From the NCBI GenBank assembly GCA_964414715.1, contig CAYPXN010000081.1, forward strand, positions 1 to 29,117: DNA of 29,117 bases, read 5' to 3'. This document shows positions 7,630-15,229 of the stretch, one piece after another (within the stretch, counting starts at the first letter, position 1; each line of letters begins with the position of its first letter). Under the pieces are notes generated by a model. The model saw only the letters and a list, made by a program, of their open reading frames with translations. It was not told the origin of the DNA and searched no databases. The position numbers and the translations under genes were made by a program. Source of the stretch: CAYPXN01 sp964414715 (lineage in GTDB: Bacteria; UBA10199; JADFYH01).

Positions 7630-8166
7630 ATGGCAGATTTTCCGACTACTTTGTATTTTAAAGATCGCAACGAGGTAAGGTTACCTCGCATTTCAATAGG
7701 CGCTTCGAGCGCTATTCCTGAAACTAAAGATGGAAAATTAGTAAGTAGCGGCGGAGCCATGATTCACGTGGACGGCCCTTCCTGGAGTTTGTGTTTAGCC
7801 ACCTGCGATAAATATGGTGCAGCTTATCGCTTGGGCTTCGGAAATGACCGCTTGCGTTGGAACGTCAGGAATACCTTTTCTTATTTCATTCCGAATGATG
7901 TGAATTCGAAATGGTATTTTGGGGGAGCAACAGGTTTTGATTTTCTCAAAGTATTTGAATTGAGTGGAAAGTTTGAAATCGAAGTAGATCCGCATCCGGG
8001 CAAAACATTTCTTGCCGGTCCTGAACTCATCTTCAATTTTTTCAAGGCTGCAGATAACTGGACACAATACATTCCCGCAGGTTCGCGTATCGGAGCGCTT
8101 TTCATGTGGGGAGACAATACTCCTACGCAAATTTTATTTACCTATAGTGCCTTGATTGGATCTTAG
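7630..8166 (+). CDS. Stand-alone CxxxC/GAxYRLG beta-rich domain protein
   Basis: A 178-residue protein I do not recognise, consisting of one domain that also forms the C-terminus of the next gene's product. Matching blocks are LPRISIGASSAIP with LPELHMGTSITAP, CLATCDKYGAAYRLG (residues 55-69) with CLASCREKGALYRLG, WYFGGATGFDF with WYGGLAAGMEF, FLAGPELIFNFFK with WLMGPEINFKPFK, and PAGSRIGALFMWG with PGGSGIGAYFQTG. The alternating pattern suggests eight or more beta-strands and looks barrel-like, yet no signal peptide is present, so outer-membrane placement is doubtful. The two cysteines spaced CxxxC are conserved in both copies. GGAG lies just before the ATG. Only 33 bases separate it from the next gene, so they form an operon. 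The function is unknown. Confidence 0.8.
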   Translation: MADFPTTLYFKDRNEVRLPRISIGASSAIPETKDGKLVSSGGAMIHVDGPSWSLCLATCDKYGAAYRLGFGNDRLRWNVRNTFSYFIPNDVNSKWYFGGATGFDFLKVFELSGKFEIEVDPHPGKTFLAGPELIFNFFKAADNWTQYIPAGSRIGALFMWGDNTPTQILFTYSALIGS

Positions 8167-8199
8167 TTTTTAAAATCAAAACATGATGAGGAGTGATTT

Positions 8200-10017
8200 A
8201 TGCCACCCCGTGAAGTGAATTTGAGAAAATTAAATATAGAGCCGGTTTTTTTTCACGAACTTGAGGCTCCTATCCAGTTCGTGCATTTAGAAACTAAATC
8301 TAAATTAGATTTATATCAATGTGCTGAAAATGATGTGGGATGTCGATTTCGCGACTTGCTGGCGGATCGTAAAGAACATAAGAAAAGAAAAGTAGAACCC
8401 AATACGGCTACTGATGCAACGAAGGCAGTAATCCAGGATGATTTGCCAAGTTTTTCATCCAATAATCCGATGATAAGACGCATAGATATTGGAGCGAAAG
8501 GAATAGTAGATCCAAAAAATATTGAAATCACCCAAGAAAGGGCAAGGCAGGCTTTGGCTTATGTCAGGCAACATGCTGCTGAGGCCCTTACTCCCGAACA
8601 AAAAATGGAAGTATTAGACAAGGCGATGCAGCATGTGGGGTATTACAGACCTCCGACTTATAACCGTGATTTTCCAAGTCATTATGTAGATAGCTTGGCT
8701 TCTCCCAAAGATGAAAAAGGTATTCCGACTTATTGTGATCCCTATCATTTTACAATGTATAGCTTGGGTGTTGAGGCAGGATGGCCTGTACACATGGTGT
8801 CTGCTCCGGATCACGTTTTTATTCGATACGACGACGGAAAAAGAAAAGTGGATTACGATAGTGGAATTACTCATGACAAAGATTATGTGGCAAAGAGTAA
8901 AATCGATAAGCAATCGATTGAACAGGGAGTATATCTCAGAAGCTTGACTGCTGAAGAGGTGGAAGCAAATTACCATTTTGACAAGGCAGGTGCTCTCCAA
9001 AGCAAGGGGGATGTTCAAGGTGCGCTTGAAGAATATGCCAAGGCAATTGAAAAAAATCCGAATGATGTAAATCTGATCACAAATAGAGCCATGCTTTATC
9101 AAGGCGAAGGCGACATCAAAAAAGCCATGGCTGATTATGACCGGGTTCTTAAATTGGATCCGAACGATCTTCGTGCTCTTTATGAAAGAGGAGTTTATCG
9201 TCTTGAAGATAAAAATCCAAAAGATGCTTTGAAAGATCTTGAGCGTGCACAGGAACTTTTAATTCATTCCGATAGAACCTCCTCAGGAAATTTTCAGGGA
9301 GAAAATATTGGACTTCATATCAGGCTGAATATGGCGGAGGCGAAAAGGTTGAATGGTGATTTGAGAGGGGCCAAAGAAGACTTGGAGTTCATTAAAAAAT
9401 ATTATCCAGAAGACGAATTTAGGGCACAGGCAATTATTCGTTTGGGGAAAGTGAATTCGCAAATCCTTGAAGAAAATAAAAAAACTACCTGGTTTCGCCG
9501 ACACGTCGAATTCGGATTGCCCGAGTTGCACATGGGTACTTCTATTACGGCTCCTTATACAATTCGGGATTCTTCAGGGACTGAAAAAAAGCAGATGGAC
9601 AGTGCTTTTCTGGGACATCTCGATTTTTTCAAGATGGGTATATGTTTGGCGTCTTGCCGAGAAAAGGGCGCTTTGTATCGTTTAGGCATGGATGACGATG
9701 GAATGCGTTTCATGTTCAAATTGTCTGCGGCGATGCTAACACCTGAAAATGGTCAGACGGCGTGGTATGGAGGTCTCGCTGCCGGTATGGAATTTTATGG
9801 GGCTTTCTTGGGTGTGTATGGAAGGCTGGATATGAAAGTCGTCGATGGATTTGGAAAACGTTGGTTGATGGGTCCTGAAATTAATTTCAAACCCTTTAAA
9901 CTTACAAAATCTTGGCCACATTGGTTGCCTGGAGGATCTGGTATCGGTGCCTATTTTCAAACAGGAGGAGGAGAACCCGATAAGTGGGTGTTTTCTCTCA
10001 ATGCATTTTTCGGTTGA
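8200..10017 (+). CDS. Transglutaminase-like/TPR protein with a C-terminal CxxxC/GAxYRLG domain
   Basis: A 605-residue protein with three parts. Residues about 110-255 look like a transglutaminase-like (papain-fold) domain with candidate Cys179 (YCDPYH), His205 (PDHVFIRY) and Asp218 (KVDYDSG), followed by GVYLRSLTAEE, a pattern seen in known transglutaminase-like/TPR proteins. Residues about 257-358 hold three TPRs (KAGALQSKGDVQGALEEYAK; NRAMLYQGEGDIKKAMADYD; YERGVYRLEDKNPKDALKDL), with more helices to about 425. Residues about 437-605 repeat the domain of the upstream gene, including CLASCREKGALYRLG (482-496). No signal peptide is visible. AGGAG sits 7 bases before the ATG. The stop abuts the stop of the convergent hemerythrin gene within TGATCA. 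A protease or crosslinking role with TPR-mediated binding is inference; the C-terminal domain is unassigned. Confidence 0.85.
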   Translation: MPPREVNLRKLNIEPVFFHELEAPIQFVHLETKSKLDLYQCAENDVGCRFRDLLADRKEHKKRKVEPNTATDATKAVIQDDLPSFSSNNPMIRRIDIGAKGIVDPKNIEITQERARQALAYVRQHAAEALTPEQKMEVLDKAMQHVGYYRPPTYNRDFPSHYVDSLASPKDEKGIPTYCDPYHFTMYSLGVEAGWPVHMVSAPDHVFIRYDDGKRKVDYDSGITHDKDYVAKSKIDKQSIEQGVYLRSLTAEEVEANYHFDKAGALQSKGDVQGALEEYAKAIEKNPNDVNLITNRAMLYQGEGDIKKAMADYDRVLKLDPNDLRALYERGVYRLEDKNPKDALKDLERAQELLIHSDRTSSGNFQGENIGLHIRLNMAEAKRLNGDLRGAKEDLEFIKKYYPEDEFRAQAIIRLGKVNSQILEENKKTTWFRRHVEFGLPELHMGTSITAPYTIRDSSGTEKKQMDSAFLGHLDFFKMGICLASCREKGALYRLGMDDDGMRFMFKLSAAMLTPENGQTAWYGGLAAGMEFYGAFLGVYGRLDMKVVDGFGKRWLMGPEINFKPFKLTKSWPHWLPGGSGIGAYFQTGGGEPDKWVFSLNAFFG

Positions 10018-10695
10018 TCATTTCAGTGTCTTCAAAATTTCCAAAGAATTTTGAATGAGTTCTCGGCAAGGCCCTTCATCCATTTCACGGAAGCGATCGA
10101 CAATTTTCTTTTGGGTTTCTTCGGAAAGATATTTTTCCACGGTGTTGGCGAAACAGGTGTCCTCTTTTTCAATGTGTTCTGCGAGCATCGAATAATAACG
10201 ATAGAGAGCATAAGCCAGGGAAGAGCTGTCTTTGCTTTTACCATTGAGTCTTTGTTGCAATTCATACTCAATAAGTTGCAGAAGGCTGCGACCCAAAATA
10301 TGTTCTTCGAGCAGTGGATTTACAATGTGCCCCTCACGGGTCATGTGTTTCCATTTTTCACGAAGGGCTTCATCATCCAGATTCATTTGCTTGAGGATCT
10401 CATCCACCTGGGAAATGATGGTGGGCCGTTGAATTTCCAATTCCTTGTAATAGATGCAACGAGGGCCTCCTTCAATATTTTGAATGGGATAGAGTTCTTG
10501 AAATAAAATATCTTCCTCTTTTTTGTGATGAGAGGTGTCGGCGTAATCACGACAGAAGCGAAGAATTTTTTCATAACGAGAAGGATCTGGTAATTTTCCC
10601 TCACGCAATTCTGCCATTTCTTGTTGGAAGATGGGTAAAATTTCAGAGATAATTTGATGTTCTTTAAAAAGATATTCCGGGACAAGCTTACTCAT
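10018..10695 (-). CDS. Hemerythrin-domain (HHE) protein
   Basis: A 225-residue all-helical protein with the four-helix-bundle ligands of the hemerythrin HHE family: KEHQ near the N-terminus, HHKKEEDILF, LLEEHILGR and MLAEHIEKEDTCFAN. Such proteins hold a non-haem di-iron site and bind O2 or respond to NO or oxidative stress; bacterial versions near 200 residues include iron-sulfur repair (YtfE-like) and O2-sensing proteins. The ATG at 10695 (MSKLVPEYLF) is preferred to an in-frame TTG at 10740 because the N-terminal ligand lies close after it, though the Shine-Dalgarno is weak for both. An FNR-like palindrome is centred about 42 bases upstream. Convergent and abutting with the TPR gene. Confidence 0.85.
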   Translation of the reverse strand: MSKLVPEYLFKEHQIISEILPIFQQEMAELREGKLPDPSRYEKILRFCRDYADTSHHKKEEDILFQELYPIQNIEGGPRCIYYKELEIQRPTIISQVDEILKQMNLDDEALREKWKHMTREGHIVNPLLEEHILGRSLLQLIEYELQQRLNGKSKDSSSLAYALYRYYSMLAEHIEKEDTCFANTVEKYLSEETQKKIVDRFREMDEGPCRELIQNSLEILKTLK

Positions 10696-10730
10696 ATATA
10701 TGAAGCTAAAGAAAATCGATGTTTTCGTAT

Positions 10731-10744
10731 ATGATTTCAATCAT
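10731..10744. promoter_or_regulatory. FNR/CRP-like palindrome upstream of the hemerythrin gene
   Basis: ATGATTTCAATCAT has the form xTGAT-N4-ATCAx, matching 8 of 10 fixed positions of the FNR box TTGAT-N4-ATCAA. It lies between the hemerythrin start and the upstream membrane-protein gene. Oxygen- or NO-responsive control of a hemerythrin gene is plausible, but no convincing -10 follows at the usual distance. Confidence 0.35.
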
Positions 10745-10752
10745 AAGACTAT

Positions 10753-11193
10753 TCAAGCAGGGCTTGGTTTTTTTTGGAATAGGAGGATGACAGCTGTAAT
10801 CAACCAAAGTCCTCCGTTAAAAACGCACAGCAGAATATCATAAAACTGTTCTAAGGGATCCGCATCGATGGAAATTGCTAGGAGTGAAAAAGCGAGAATG
10901 ATTCCGCCCAACACGGATAAAATTCCTAGAATAAGAGAAGAGATCCAGAAAAACTTGTGAATGAATCTGCTTTCCCAGTGTTTTGAAAAAAACATCAGAA
11001 TGCCCAGCCAAAAATCGTAAATTCCGATAAGGCCTAGAGCCAGAAAGGCGACAGTGCCTAAAATGAGCATGGGACCTGAGTCGGTGCTGTGTCCGAGGGA
11101 ATTGAATGCAAAGATAAAAAATTTTAGTCCTAAGCCAAAGGTAAGAATTCCACAGAGTATCCAGAATGATCCCAATATTTTTTGAAATGGCAT
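10753..11193 (-). CDS. Four-helix inner-membrane protein, unknown
   Basis: A 146-residue integral membrane protein with four predicted segments: about residues 6-29 (ILGSFWILCGILTFGLGLKF), 40-68 (GPMLILGTVAFLALGLIGIY), 80-106 (FFWISSLILGILSVLGGIIL) and 118-139 (ILLCVFNGGLWLITAVILLF). No family motif is recognised. The ATG has no Shine-Dalgarno; the sequence before it is AT-rich and contains TATACAT directly upstream, so a leaderless message is possible. It lies 57 bases upstream of the hemerythrin start on the same strand and could share its transcript. Confidence 0.7.
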   Translation of the reverse strand: MPFQKILGSFWILCGILTFGLGLKFFIFAFNSLGHSTDSGPMLILGTVAFLALGLIGIYDFWLGILMFFSKHWESRFIHKFFWISSLILGILSVLGGIILAFSLLAISIDADPLEQFYDILLCVFNGGLWLITAVILLFQKKPSPA

Positions 11194-11236
11194 AATGTAT
11201 AATAATTTATTTTATACAAAAGTCGAGTTGTGTAAT

Positions 11237-11812
11237 TTAAAGGGGTCCTGCAGAAAAAACCTGGGTGCAGAAAATTCTAAATCCATCCGAAGAACAGGCA
11301 ATTCCCATGAGAGTATATTCCTTTGAAAGAATGTTTTTACGGTGTTCCGGAGAGCTCATCCAGTCCTTCATCATTTGTTCTGCAATGGCGGAAGGATCTC
11401 TTAAGCCTTTTTCACTGTAGATTTGATGAAGATTTTCGCCACAACTTTCATCATATCCGGGTTTGAACTTGCGTATGCGATCGAGTACGAATTTCCCCTC
11501 AGGACTGAAGTGGGAAAAATAACGGCGTTTCAACATGTCTTGAGAGTGCAAAAGCGCGGCTTTGTAGAGCGTAATATTAAATTCAAGAGAGGAAAGTTTT
11601 TTGTCTTTTCGTTGTTGGTTCGTTTTCTCGAAGAGTTGACTTTCCACGCTGCTTAGCAAGTCTTTGAGAGATGAAACGGAGTCGGATTGCTTGAGGTGAA
11701 ATGGGAGATAAGGACTATCAGAGCCTTGAGCTTTCAGTGTGTAGGGCGCAGCACTGCCTAAGCCGAGCAAACATAAGAAAACAATCTTTGAAAATTTAAT
11801 TGTGGGGTCCAA
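11237..11812 (-). CDS. Secreted CAP-domain (SCP/PR1-like) protein
   Basis: A 191-residue exported protein with a signal peptide (FSKIVFLCLLGLGSAAPYTLKA) and one CAP domain at about residues 55-185. The signature residues are there: AALLHSQDMLKRRYFSHFSP (first His and the helix), SCGENLHQIYS, and MSSPEHRKNILSKEYTLMGIA (second His), ending in CTQVF. Bacterial CAP proteins are extracellular, often metal- or lipid-binding; the role here is unknown. The start is a TTG inside the end of the upstream Cys-rich protein gene (17-base overlap), chosen because it alone keeps the full signal peptide and gives translational coupling. Confidence 0.88.
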   Translation of the reverse strand: MDPTIKFSKIVFLCLLGLGSAAPYTLKAQGSDSPYLPFHLKQSDSVSSLKDLLSSVESQLFEKTNQQRKDKKLSSLEFNITLYKAALLHSQDMLKRRYFSHFSPEGKFVLDRIRKFKPGYDESCGENLHQIYSEKGLRDPSAIAEQMMKDWMSSPEHRKNILSKEYTLMGIACSSDGFRIFCTQVFSAGPL

Positions 11813-12158
11813 TCTCTTTTAGGTCGCAAGGTTGAATGCAAGACCAGGTGGCGGTGCATTTTGTTTGAGGTTTGGTGAAGTCTTTTTGATATTCCACTTC
11901 TTTCGAACAATAGGTCATGGGAAGATTATTCAGGAGATTGTCGATATCTTTGGAAGACCAGCAAGCACCGGGGTCAGTAGGATTGGTTTTTCCCACTTTT
12001 TGTTTGGGAATTACAAAGTCCTTGTGAGGATTTTCGCAGACACAATGGATCGACATCATTCGGCAGGGACTGGCATCATTGGATGATTTGTTTTGTGCCT
12101 GTGCTTGAGAAATTGAAAAAAAGACAACACACACTATCAGTGCTCGATACAGTTTCAT
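11796..12158 (-). CDS. Cys-rich secreted protein coupled to the CAP protein
   Basis: A 120-residue exported protein. The signal peptide KLYRALIVCVVFFSISQAQA is followed by about 100 residues with eight cysteines (in SPCRMM, IHCVCEN, GACWS, TYCSK, TKCTA, WSCIQPC), enough for four disulfides. No family is recognised. The ATG at 12158 has GGGAGGA 4 bases upstream; the ATG at 12170 is rejected because that Shine-Dalgarno overlaps it. A good sigma70-like promoter lies just upstream. The stop lies 17 bases inside the CAP-protein gene, so the two are probably made together and may act together outside the inner membrane. Confidence 0.82.
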   Translation of the reverse strand: MKLYRALIVCVVFFSISQAQAQNKSSNDASPCRMMSIHCVCENPHKDFVIPKQKVGKTNPTDPGACWSSKDIDNLLNNLPMTYCSKEVEYQKDFTKPQTKCTATWSCIQPCDLKEIGPHN

Positions 12159-12183
12159 GAATCCTCCCATTGGATAAGAAACT

Positions 12184-12212
12184 ATTGTAGATTCTTTTTA
12201 GAAAACTGTAAA
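12184..12212 (-). promoter_or_regulatory. Sigma70-type promoter of the Cys-rich/CAP operon
   Basis: On the minus strand TTTACA (12212-12207), a 17-base spacer and TACAAT (12189-12184) each match consensus at 5 of 6 positions. Transcription would begin near 12177, about 20 bases before the ATG at 12158. Confidence 0.6.
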
Positions 12213-12258
12213 ACTTATTTTTAGACGAATGTTTCTGAACAAAGAGACATCGAACTAT

Positions 12259-12284
12259 AAAAACTTTTTTGTGATAAAGTTTTT
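12259..12284 (-). terminator. Possible weak A/T-only hairpin terminator
   Basis: AAAAACTTT / AAAGTTTTT form a 9-bp, almost pure A:T stem with an 8-base loop, starting 6 bases after the stop of the small membrane-protein gene. It lacks G:C pairs, so efficiency is doubtful. Confidence 0.3.
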
Positions 12285-12289
12285 TGATT

Positions 12290-12532
12290 TTAGGTTGTTG
12301 TTGAGAGGGGAGTGCTTGGGAACTTTTTTTTCTTTTGAAACCAGGCAAAATATACCAGAAGAAATGTGATCACAGAATGAAAGACGATTGCAAAACTGTT
12401 GACGGTACTGTTGACCGTAATCCCTAAGGTTTTGATTGGGAGAAGACCGCTTGAAGCCAGCCAAATGTGACCCCATAAACCCTCGAAAAAAAATCCTGCC
12501 AAAAATTTTGAAATTTCTTTTCCAACATTCAT
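12290..12532 (-). CDS. Small membrane protein, unknown
   Basis: An 80-residue protein with two or three hydrophobic stretches (FLAGFFFEGLWGHIWLASSG and FAIVFHSVITFLLVYFAWF) and a basic tail (FQKKKKFPS) expected in the cytoplasm. The start at 12532 has AAGGAGG 7 bases upstream and is preferred to an ATG 51 bases earlier that lacks one. It is a stand-alone gene between the TrhP-like gene and the Cys-rich protein gene; the 171 bases upstream hold no other gene that I can see. No family recognised. Confidence 0.65.
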   Translation of the reverse strand: MNVGKEISKFLAGFFFEGLWGHIWLASSGLLPIKTLGITVNSTVNSFAIVFHSVITFLLVYFAWFQKKKKFPSTPLSTTT

Positions 12533-12703
12533 AAAATGCCTCCTTTTAGAGCCTAATTTAAAGTATTTTAAAACTCTATCCATGATGAAAGTCAGTTTTT
12601 GTGTAGATAATGCGTGTTTTTTTGCATGTTCATGAAGTTGAAAGACGGTTTTCTATCCTTTCAAGACTCGATTGGGATTCAAAACCGCAATGACGGATTA
12701 AAG

Positions 12704-13981
12704 TCAGACGACTCGGGATAAAATTGCATACTCGGGAACTTGAGGTATATCCCCGATTAACCAACCTGGAATATGTCCGCCGTGAAGGGCTTCCAAGTTT
12801 TGACCTTGTTCATCTTGAATCGCTTTAATTTCAAAGTTAAAACTTTTTTCAGGCGTCATGATTTCTAATTGATCCCCTACATTCAGCCTATTTTTGGGAG
12901 TAACGAATAAACTTCCCGGCTTGCTTTCCAAAATCATTCCACCAAATTCTTGGGAGTAAATATTGGTAATGCCTTCTTCGTAGCGTTGCAAAGAGCTATC
13001 GGTTTTGCCCACCAAAAATCCGGGAGTGTAGCCACGGTTGTGGATTTTGTTCAGTTCCTTGACGAGTTCAGGATTGAAGGGTTTTCCTGCCATCATGTCA
13101 TCAATCGCCTGACGATAAGTGCGCGTGGTGACCGCCAAGTAATAGACTGACTTGGTTCTTCCTTCAATTTTAAAGGAGTCGATGCCGGCTTCGGCCATTT
13201 CCTTCAAATGTTCGATGGCCATCAGGTCGCGCGCGTTCATGATGTAGGTGCCATGCTCATCTTCATCGATGCGCATGAATTCTCCGGGGCGATCTTTTTC
13301 TTCCAGATAGAAATCAGCCAGCAAATCCAGGCGGTTGCTGCTGCTTTCTTCTTCGAGCTGGGGTTTTGCGTAAAGCTTGTAAGGCCAACGACAGGCATTG
13401 GTGCATAAACCCTGGTTTGCGTCGCGATGACCAAAGTAATTCGAAAGCAAACAGCGACCCGAGTGGGCAATGCAAATTGCACCATGGACAAAGGCTTCCA
13501 ATTCCATTTCGGGAACTTTGTTTTTGATTTCTTTGATTTCGTTGATGGAAAGTTCGCGTGAAAGAATAATGCGTTCGACCCCGGCCTTATGCCAAAACTT
13601 TACTGCGGCCCAATTCATGACGTTGGCTTGAACAGAGAGATGGACAGGAATTTCCGGATATTTTTCTTTTACGGCATGAATCAAGCCCGGATCGGCCATG
13701 ATGATGGCATCCGGTTTTGCAAGTACCATTTCGTCAATTTTTTTCAGGAAGAGATCAATTTTTTGATTATGCCCCAGAATGTTGGCGGTGAGATAAAACT
13801 TCTTTCCTAACTGATGAGCATGTTCGGCACCCTCGAAAATGCTTTGATCACGGAATCCATTTTCACGTGCGCGAAGAGAAAATTGGGGAATACCGGCATA
13901 AACGGCATCTGCCCCATAAGCAAAAGCGAATTTCAGGTTTTCAAGATTGCCCGCGGGCATGAGTAGTTCTGGTTTAATCAT
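12704..13981 (-). CDS. trhP: U32-family tRNA hydroxylation protein TrhP-like (YegQ)
   Basis: A 425-residue peptidase-U32-family protein. It has the TIM-barrel opening PELLMPAGNLENLKFAFAYG, then AFVHGAICIAHSGRCLLSNY and GLCTNACRWPY, giving the four conserved cysteines C170, C177, C193 and C197 that hold an Fe-S cluster in the TrhP/RlhA group. YIMNARDLMAIEHL and DSFKIEGRTKSVYYLA follow, with a C-terminal beta domain (VGDQLEIMTPEK). In E. coli YegQ (TrhP) makes 5-hydroxyuridine at tRNA position 34 from prephenate; the length and the two-Cys-pair layout fit TrhP rather than the longer RlhA. The Shine-Dalgarno is weak. Residues about 205-220, rich in Glu and Ser, look like a loop variant. Confidence 0.88.
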   Translation of the reverse strand: MIKPELLMPAGNLENLKFAFAYGADAVYAGIPQFSLRARENGFRDQSIFEGAEHAHQLGKKFYLTANILGHNQKIDLFLKKIDEMVLAKPDAIIMADPGLIHAVKEKYPEIPVHLSVQANVMNWAAVKFWHKAGVERIILSRELSINEIKEIKNKVPEMELEAFVHGAICIAHSGRCLLSNYFGHRDANQGLCTNACRWPYKLYAKPQLEEESSSNRLDLLADFYLEEKDRPGEFMRIDEDEHGTYIMNARDLMAIEHLKEMAEAGIDSFKIEGRTKSVYYLAVTTRTYRQAIDDMMAGKPFNPELVKELNKIHNRGYTPGFLVGKTDSSLQRYEEGITNIYSQEFGGMILESKPGSLFVTPKNRLNVGDQLEIMTPEKSFNFEIKAIQDEQGQNLEALHGGHIPGWLIGDIPQVPEYAILSRVV

Positions 13982-14038
13982 TTGGCACGACTAATGTGTT
14001 TTGGGGAGCAAATCAATCCCTAATCTCCCATACATTTC

Positions 14039-14067
14039 TTGACGAAGTCCGCCTTGCATAAGACAAT
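14039..14067 (+). promoter_or_regulatory. Candidate promoter of the repeat-containing lipoprotein gene
   Basis: TTGACG (14039-14044), a 17-base spacer and GACAAT (14062-14067) match consensus at 5 and 4 of 6 positions. The gene's AAGGAG Shine-Dalgarno and ATG (14095) follow. Confidence 0.5.
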
Positions 14068-14094
14068 TCCCGCTCAAACCTAAAAAGGAGTGAT

Positions 14095-15162
14095 ATGAAA
14101 AAAGTGACTTTTCTTGCCTCGTTATTTTTGTTCGCCTTTTGTTTTTCTTGTAATTCAAACAATTCAGCTTCTCAGAATATTACTTATGCCACTTTGAATT
14201 ATCCTCAGGGCGCTAGCAATTCTTCTACTTATCTCACCGGCATTCGTGGGATTACCAATTCAAACAATGTTTATATAAGTGGTATTTATGCGGCTCCCGG
14301 AGATTCTGTTACACAAGGAACGGGTTTGTTTTATGTGGGTCCCATCACGGGGGAGGGAACTTGGTATTCCTTGAATTTTCCCTCTTCGATCGGTGTGACG
14401 GTGACTTCAACGGCACTGTATGGTCCTAATAATGGAGTGGGAGGAAATATCCAAGTGGTTGGAAATTATACAAGCTCTGAAAACGGCGCTTTTGATTTGG
14501 GTTTACTTTATCAAGGCCCTCTGGATGGTTCGGGTACCTGGACCACTTTGAATCCGCAAAGTTTAGAACCCGTTCGAACGGTGAAAAACACCATTGCCCA
14601 TAGCACGATGGGTGGGCTGGTGGTGGGTAATTACGATACGGATCTCGCGACCGGAAAAGCATTTATCTATAATATAGCAGAAAACAGCTATGTGGAAATT
14701 GTGAAGTCGGGAGCGGTGAGTGTGACGGCCTATGGTATTTGGCATAATGGAGGAAGTACTTACACGATTGCCGGTGGTTATAGTGATGTTAACGAAGGCG
14801 GTGTTGATACTGCTTATCTCGTCGATTACGATTCAAACACTCAGTCTTTTACGAACTGGACCTCATTTACCTACAATAACCAGCCTTCGGTAATTACACA
14901 TTTTGAAGGAATTACCACCGATAATAACGGGGGATATAATCTTGTTGCAGATGCTCTGAGTGGCGAAGATGTGGTTGCTTCTTTTGTGCATGTTCCCAGA
15001 AATTCCTCAAATACTTTTGGAGCTGCCACTTGGACTCCTTATGCTTATCCGGGTGCTGTGCTGACTTCGGCAAATACCGTTTATCTGAATTATGCTTTGG
15101 GAATTTATGAACTCACGAATGGCGGTCCCGCCAACGGTTATGTAACGACTATTCCGGAGTAA
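14095..15162 (+). CDS. Putative lipoprotein with beta-propeller-like repeats
   Basis: A 355-residue exported protein. The leader KKVTFLASLFLFAFCFSC ends in a lipobox-like stretch (FCFSC), with Asn/Ser following, so it is likely a lipoprotein with Cys19 as the lipid anchor; the lipobox is not canonical. The rest shows four or five degenerate repeats of about 60-70 residues, each with a GxY turn and a Thr/Trp strand: YISGIYAAPGDS with GEGTWYSLNFP, VVGNYTSSENGA with GSGTWTTLNPQ, VVGNYDTDLATGKAF, and IAGGYSDVNEGG. These resemble HAF-type extracellular repeats that form propellers. AAGGAG precedes the ATG. Function unknown, presumably a surface or outer-membrane-attached protein. Confidence 0.78.
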   Translation: MKKVTFLASLFLFAFCFSCNSNNSASQNITYATLNYPQGASNSSTYLTGIRGITNSNNVYISGIYAAPGDSVTQGTGLFYVGPITGEGTWYSLNFPSSIGVTVTSTALYGPNNGVGGNIQVVGNYTSSENGAFDLGLLYQGPLDGSGTWTTLNPQSLEPVRTVKNTIAHSTMGGLVVGNYDTDLATGKAFIYNIAENSYVEIVKSGAVSVTAYGIWHNGGSTYTIAGGYSDVNEGGVDTAYLVDYDSNTQSFTNWTSFTYNNQPSVITHFEGITTDNNGGYNLVADALSGEDVVASFVHVPRNSSNTFGAATWTPYAYPGAVLTSANTVYLNYALGIYELTNGGPANGYVTTIPE

Positions 15163-15229
15163 ATACCCCTATTCGATGCCTTGAAAACTTGCTAAAGTTC
15201 TTCTACCCATCGTTGGAGAGGAGAATTTT

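Noticed and set aside
10051..10506. A 151-codon open frame on the plus strand inside the hemerythrin gene
   Set aside because: It is antisense to a complete hemerythrin domain, lacks a Shine-Dalgarno and shows no family motif.
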